Below, in pieces: positions 63,259 to 64,000 of a DNA stretch of 64,000 nucleotides. Every line of letters begins with the position of its first letter. Within the stretch, counting starts at the first letter, position 1. Source of the stretch: Modicisalibacter coralii. Lineage in GTDB: Bacteria; Pseudomonadota; Gammaproteobacteria; Pseudomonadales; Halomonadaceae. Location of the stretch: positions 1-64,000 of the forward strand of contig NZ_QWBW01000012.1 of NCBI RefSeq assembly GCF_004117855.1, given 5' to 3'. A program made the translations under genes and the position numbers. A model generated the notes under the pieces. That model did no database searches. It was given only the letters and a program-made list of their open reading frames with translations, and had not been told where the DNA came from.

Positions 63259-64000
63259 TCACGCGTCCCGCTGCTTGCCGAAGGGTATGCACAGCGGCGT
63301 GTGAAAGAACGGATCCTCGATCACCCGGCACTCCAGCTGGAAGATCTCGCGTACCCGCTCGCGGGTGATCACCGCCGGCGGCGCCCCCTGGGCATGAACC
63401 CGGCCATCGCGAACCGCGACGATGTGATCGGCGTAGCGACACGCCAGATTGAGGTCGTGCAGGACCATGACGATGGTCTTGCCGGCCTCGCGGTTGAGCG
63501 ACTTCAGCAGCTCCAGCACTTCCATCTGATGGGTCAGGTCGAGAAACGAGGTGGGCTCGTCGAGCAGCATCAGCGGGGTGTCCTGGGCCACCGCCATGGC
63601 AATCCAGGCCCGCTGGCGCTGACCGCCGGAGAGGGTTTCGACCCGACGTTGCGCCTGGTCGCGCATGGCGGTGCGTTCCAGCGCGTCATCGACCCGGCGC
63701 TCGTCCTCCTCGGACCACTGCGAAAGCCAGCTCTGATGCGGGTGGCGCCCGAGGCACACCAGCTGGCGCACGCTGATGCCCTCCGGCGCCACCGGATGCT
63801 GCGGCAGCAGCGAGAGGACCCGCGCCACGGCCCGGGTCGAACGCCGGCGAATGTCGTGGCCATCGAGGCTGACCTGGCCCTGCCAGGGATCGAGCAGGCG
63901 CGCCAGCGCCTTGAGCAGGGTGCTCTTGCCGCAGCCATTGCTACCGACCAGCACCGAGATGCGCCCCTCCGGCAGGTCCAGCGACAGATCGCGCAGGATG
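63259..64000 (-). CDS. Iron-siderophore ABC transporter ATP-binding protein (FecE type), partial
   Basis: About 247 residues are visible; the first residues lie beyond the right window edge. Walker A VGSNGCGKSTLLKALAR, signature LSGGQRQRAWIAMAVAQDT, Walker B LMLLDEPTSFLDLTHQ and the H-loop VLHDLNLACRYAD are all intact. It resembles FecE/FhuC ATPases that drive ferric-siderophore or B12 uptake. It converges on phoR with a 12-bp gap and no terminator between. Confidence 0.86.
   Translation of the reverse strand, partial: ILRDLSLDLPEGRISVLVGSNGCGKSTLLKALARLLDPWQGQVSLDGHDIRRRSTRAVARVLSLLPQHPVAPEGISVRQLVCLGRHPHQSWLSQWSEEDERRVDDALERTAMRDQAQRRVETLSGGQRQRAWIAMAVAQDTPLMLLDEPTSFLDLTHQMEVLELLKSLNREAGKTIVMVLHDLNLACRYADHIVAVRDGRVHAQGAPPAVITRERVREIFQLECRVIEDPFFHTPLCIPFGKQRDA

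Overview
The window is a GC-rich chromosomal segment from a gammaproteobacterium, most likely of the Halomonadaceae (Halomonas-like). This rests on the housekeeping gene order gmk-rpoZ-spoT-ridA, oxyR-recG and hupB/rubredoxin reductase/ubiC-ubiA/phoB-phoR and on protein similarity recalled from memory; no 16S gene is present.

Positions 1-3139 are an accessory edge: the 3' end of an IS5-family transposase, an autoregulated-looking Fic protein, and a divergent LysR/cupin pair.

Positions 3238-22473 form one large catabolic island, almost all on the minus strand. Its core matches the indole-3-acetic acid (IAA) catabolic iac locus: amidase (iacH), flavin monooxygenase (iacA), iacB, Rieske oxygenase subunits (iacC, iacD), SDR (iacE), ferredoxin reductase (iacF), flavin reductase fused to a MarR-like domain (iacG), SnoaL-like protein (iacI) and a MarR regulator (iacR). 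The usual iac pathway ends in catechol. Here the same gene run continues into a maleylacetate reductase and a hydroxyquinol-type intradiol dioxygenase, and a 4-oxalocrotonate-tautomerase-like gene sits inside the run. Upstream is a TRAP transporter (dctPQM). Downstream is a second unit of APC permease, aldehyde dehydrogenase and outer-membrane porin with an AraC regulator. A 20-bp sequence is repeated identically upstream of dctP and of iacH and looks like a shared operator. I infer an uptake-to-ring-cleavage module for IAA or a related indolic or aromatic acid, with a hydroxyquinol rather than a catechol lower branch.

Positions 22587-37642 are mixed accessory genes: a ChrA-type chromate transporter, three MFS transporters, a phosphoglycerate-mutase-like phosphatase, a marR-emrA-emrB efflux operon with a palindromic operator, an Lrp regulator divergent from a class V aminotransferase, an unrecognised protein, a nitrilase-family hydrolase overlapping pyrC, a VOC protein and a roughly 216-bp intergenic repeat with inverted termini.

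Positions 37773-51791 are core: gmk, rpoZ, spoT (with a strong terminator) and ridA; an AraC gene divergent from an RND efflux pair whose pump gene carries an apparent 80-nt deletion and frameshift; then thpR, an SDR, oxyR and recG. Positions 51858-53792 are a small accessory insert (a 53-aa ORF coupled to an AlbA_2/ATPase protein, direct repeats, and the C-terminal relic of an Lrp gene). The rest is a Zn alcohol dehydrogenase, an FUSC/YccS-like membrane protein, an SCP2-like protein, hupB, rubredoxin reductase, ubiC-ubiA, phoB-phoR behind two tandem Pho boxes, and a partial FecE-type ABC ATPase at the right edge. I saw no tRNA, rRNA or CRISPR.
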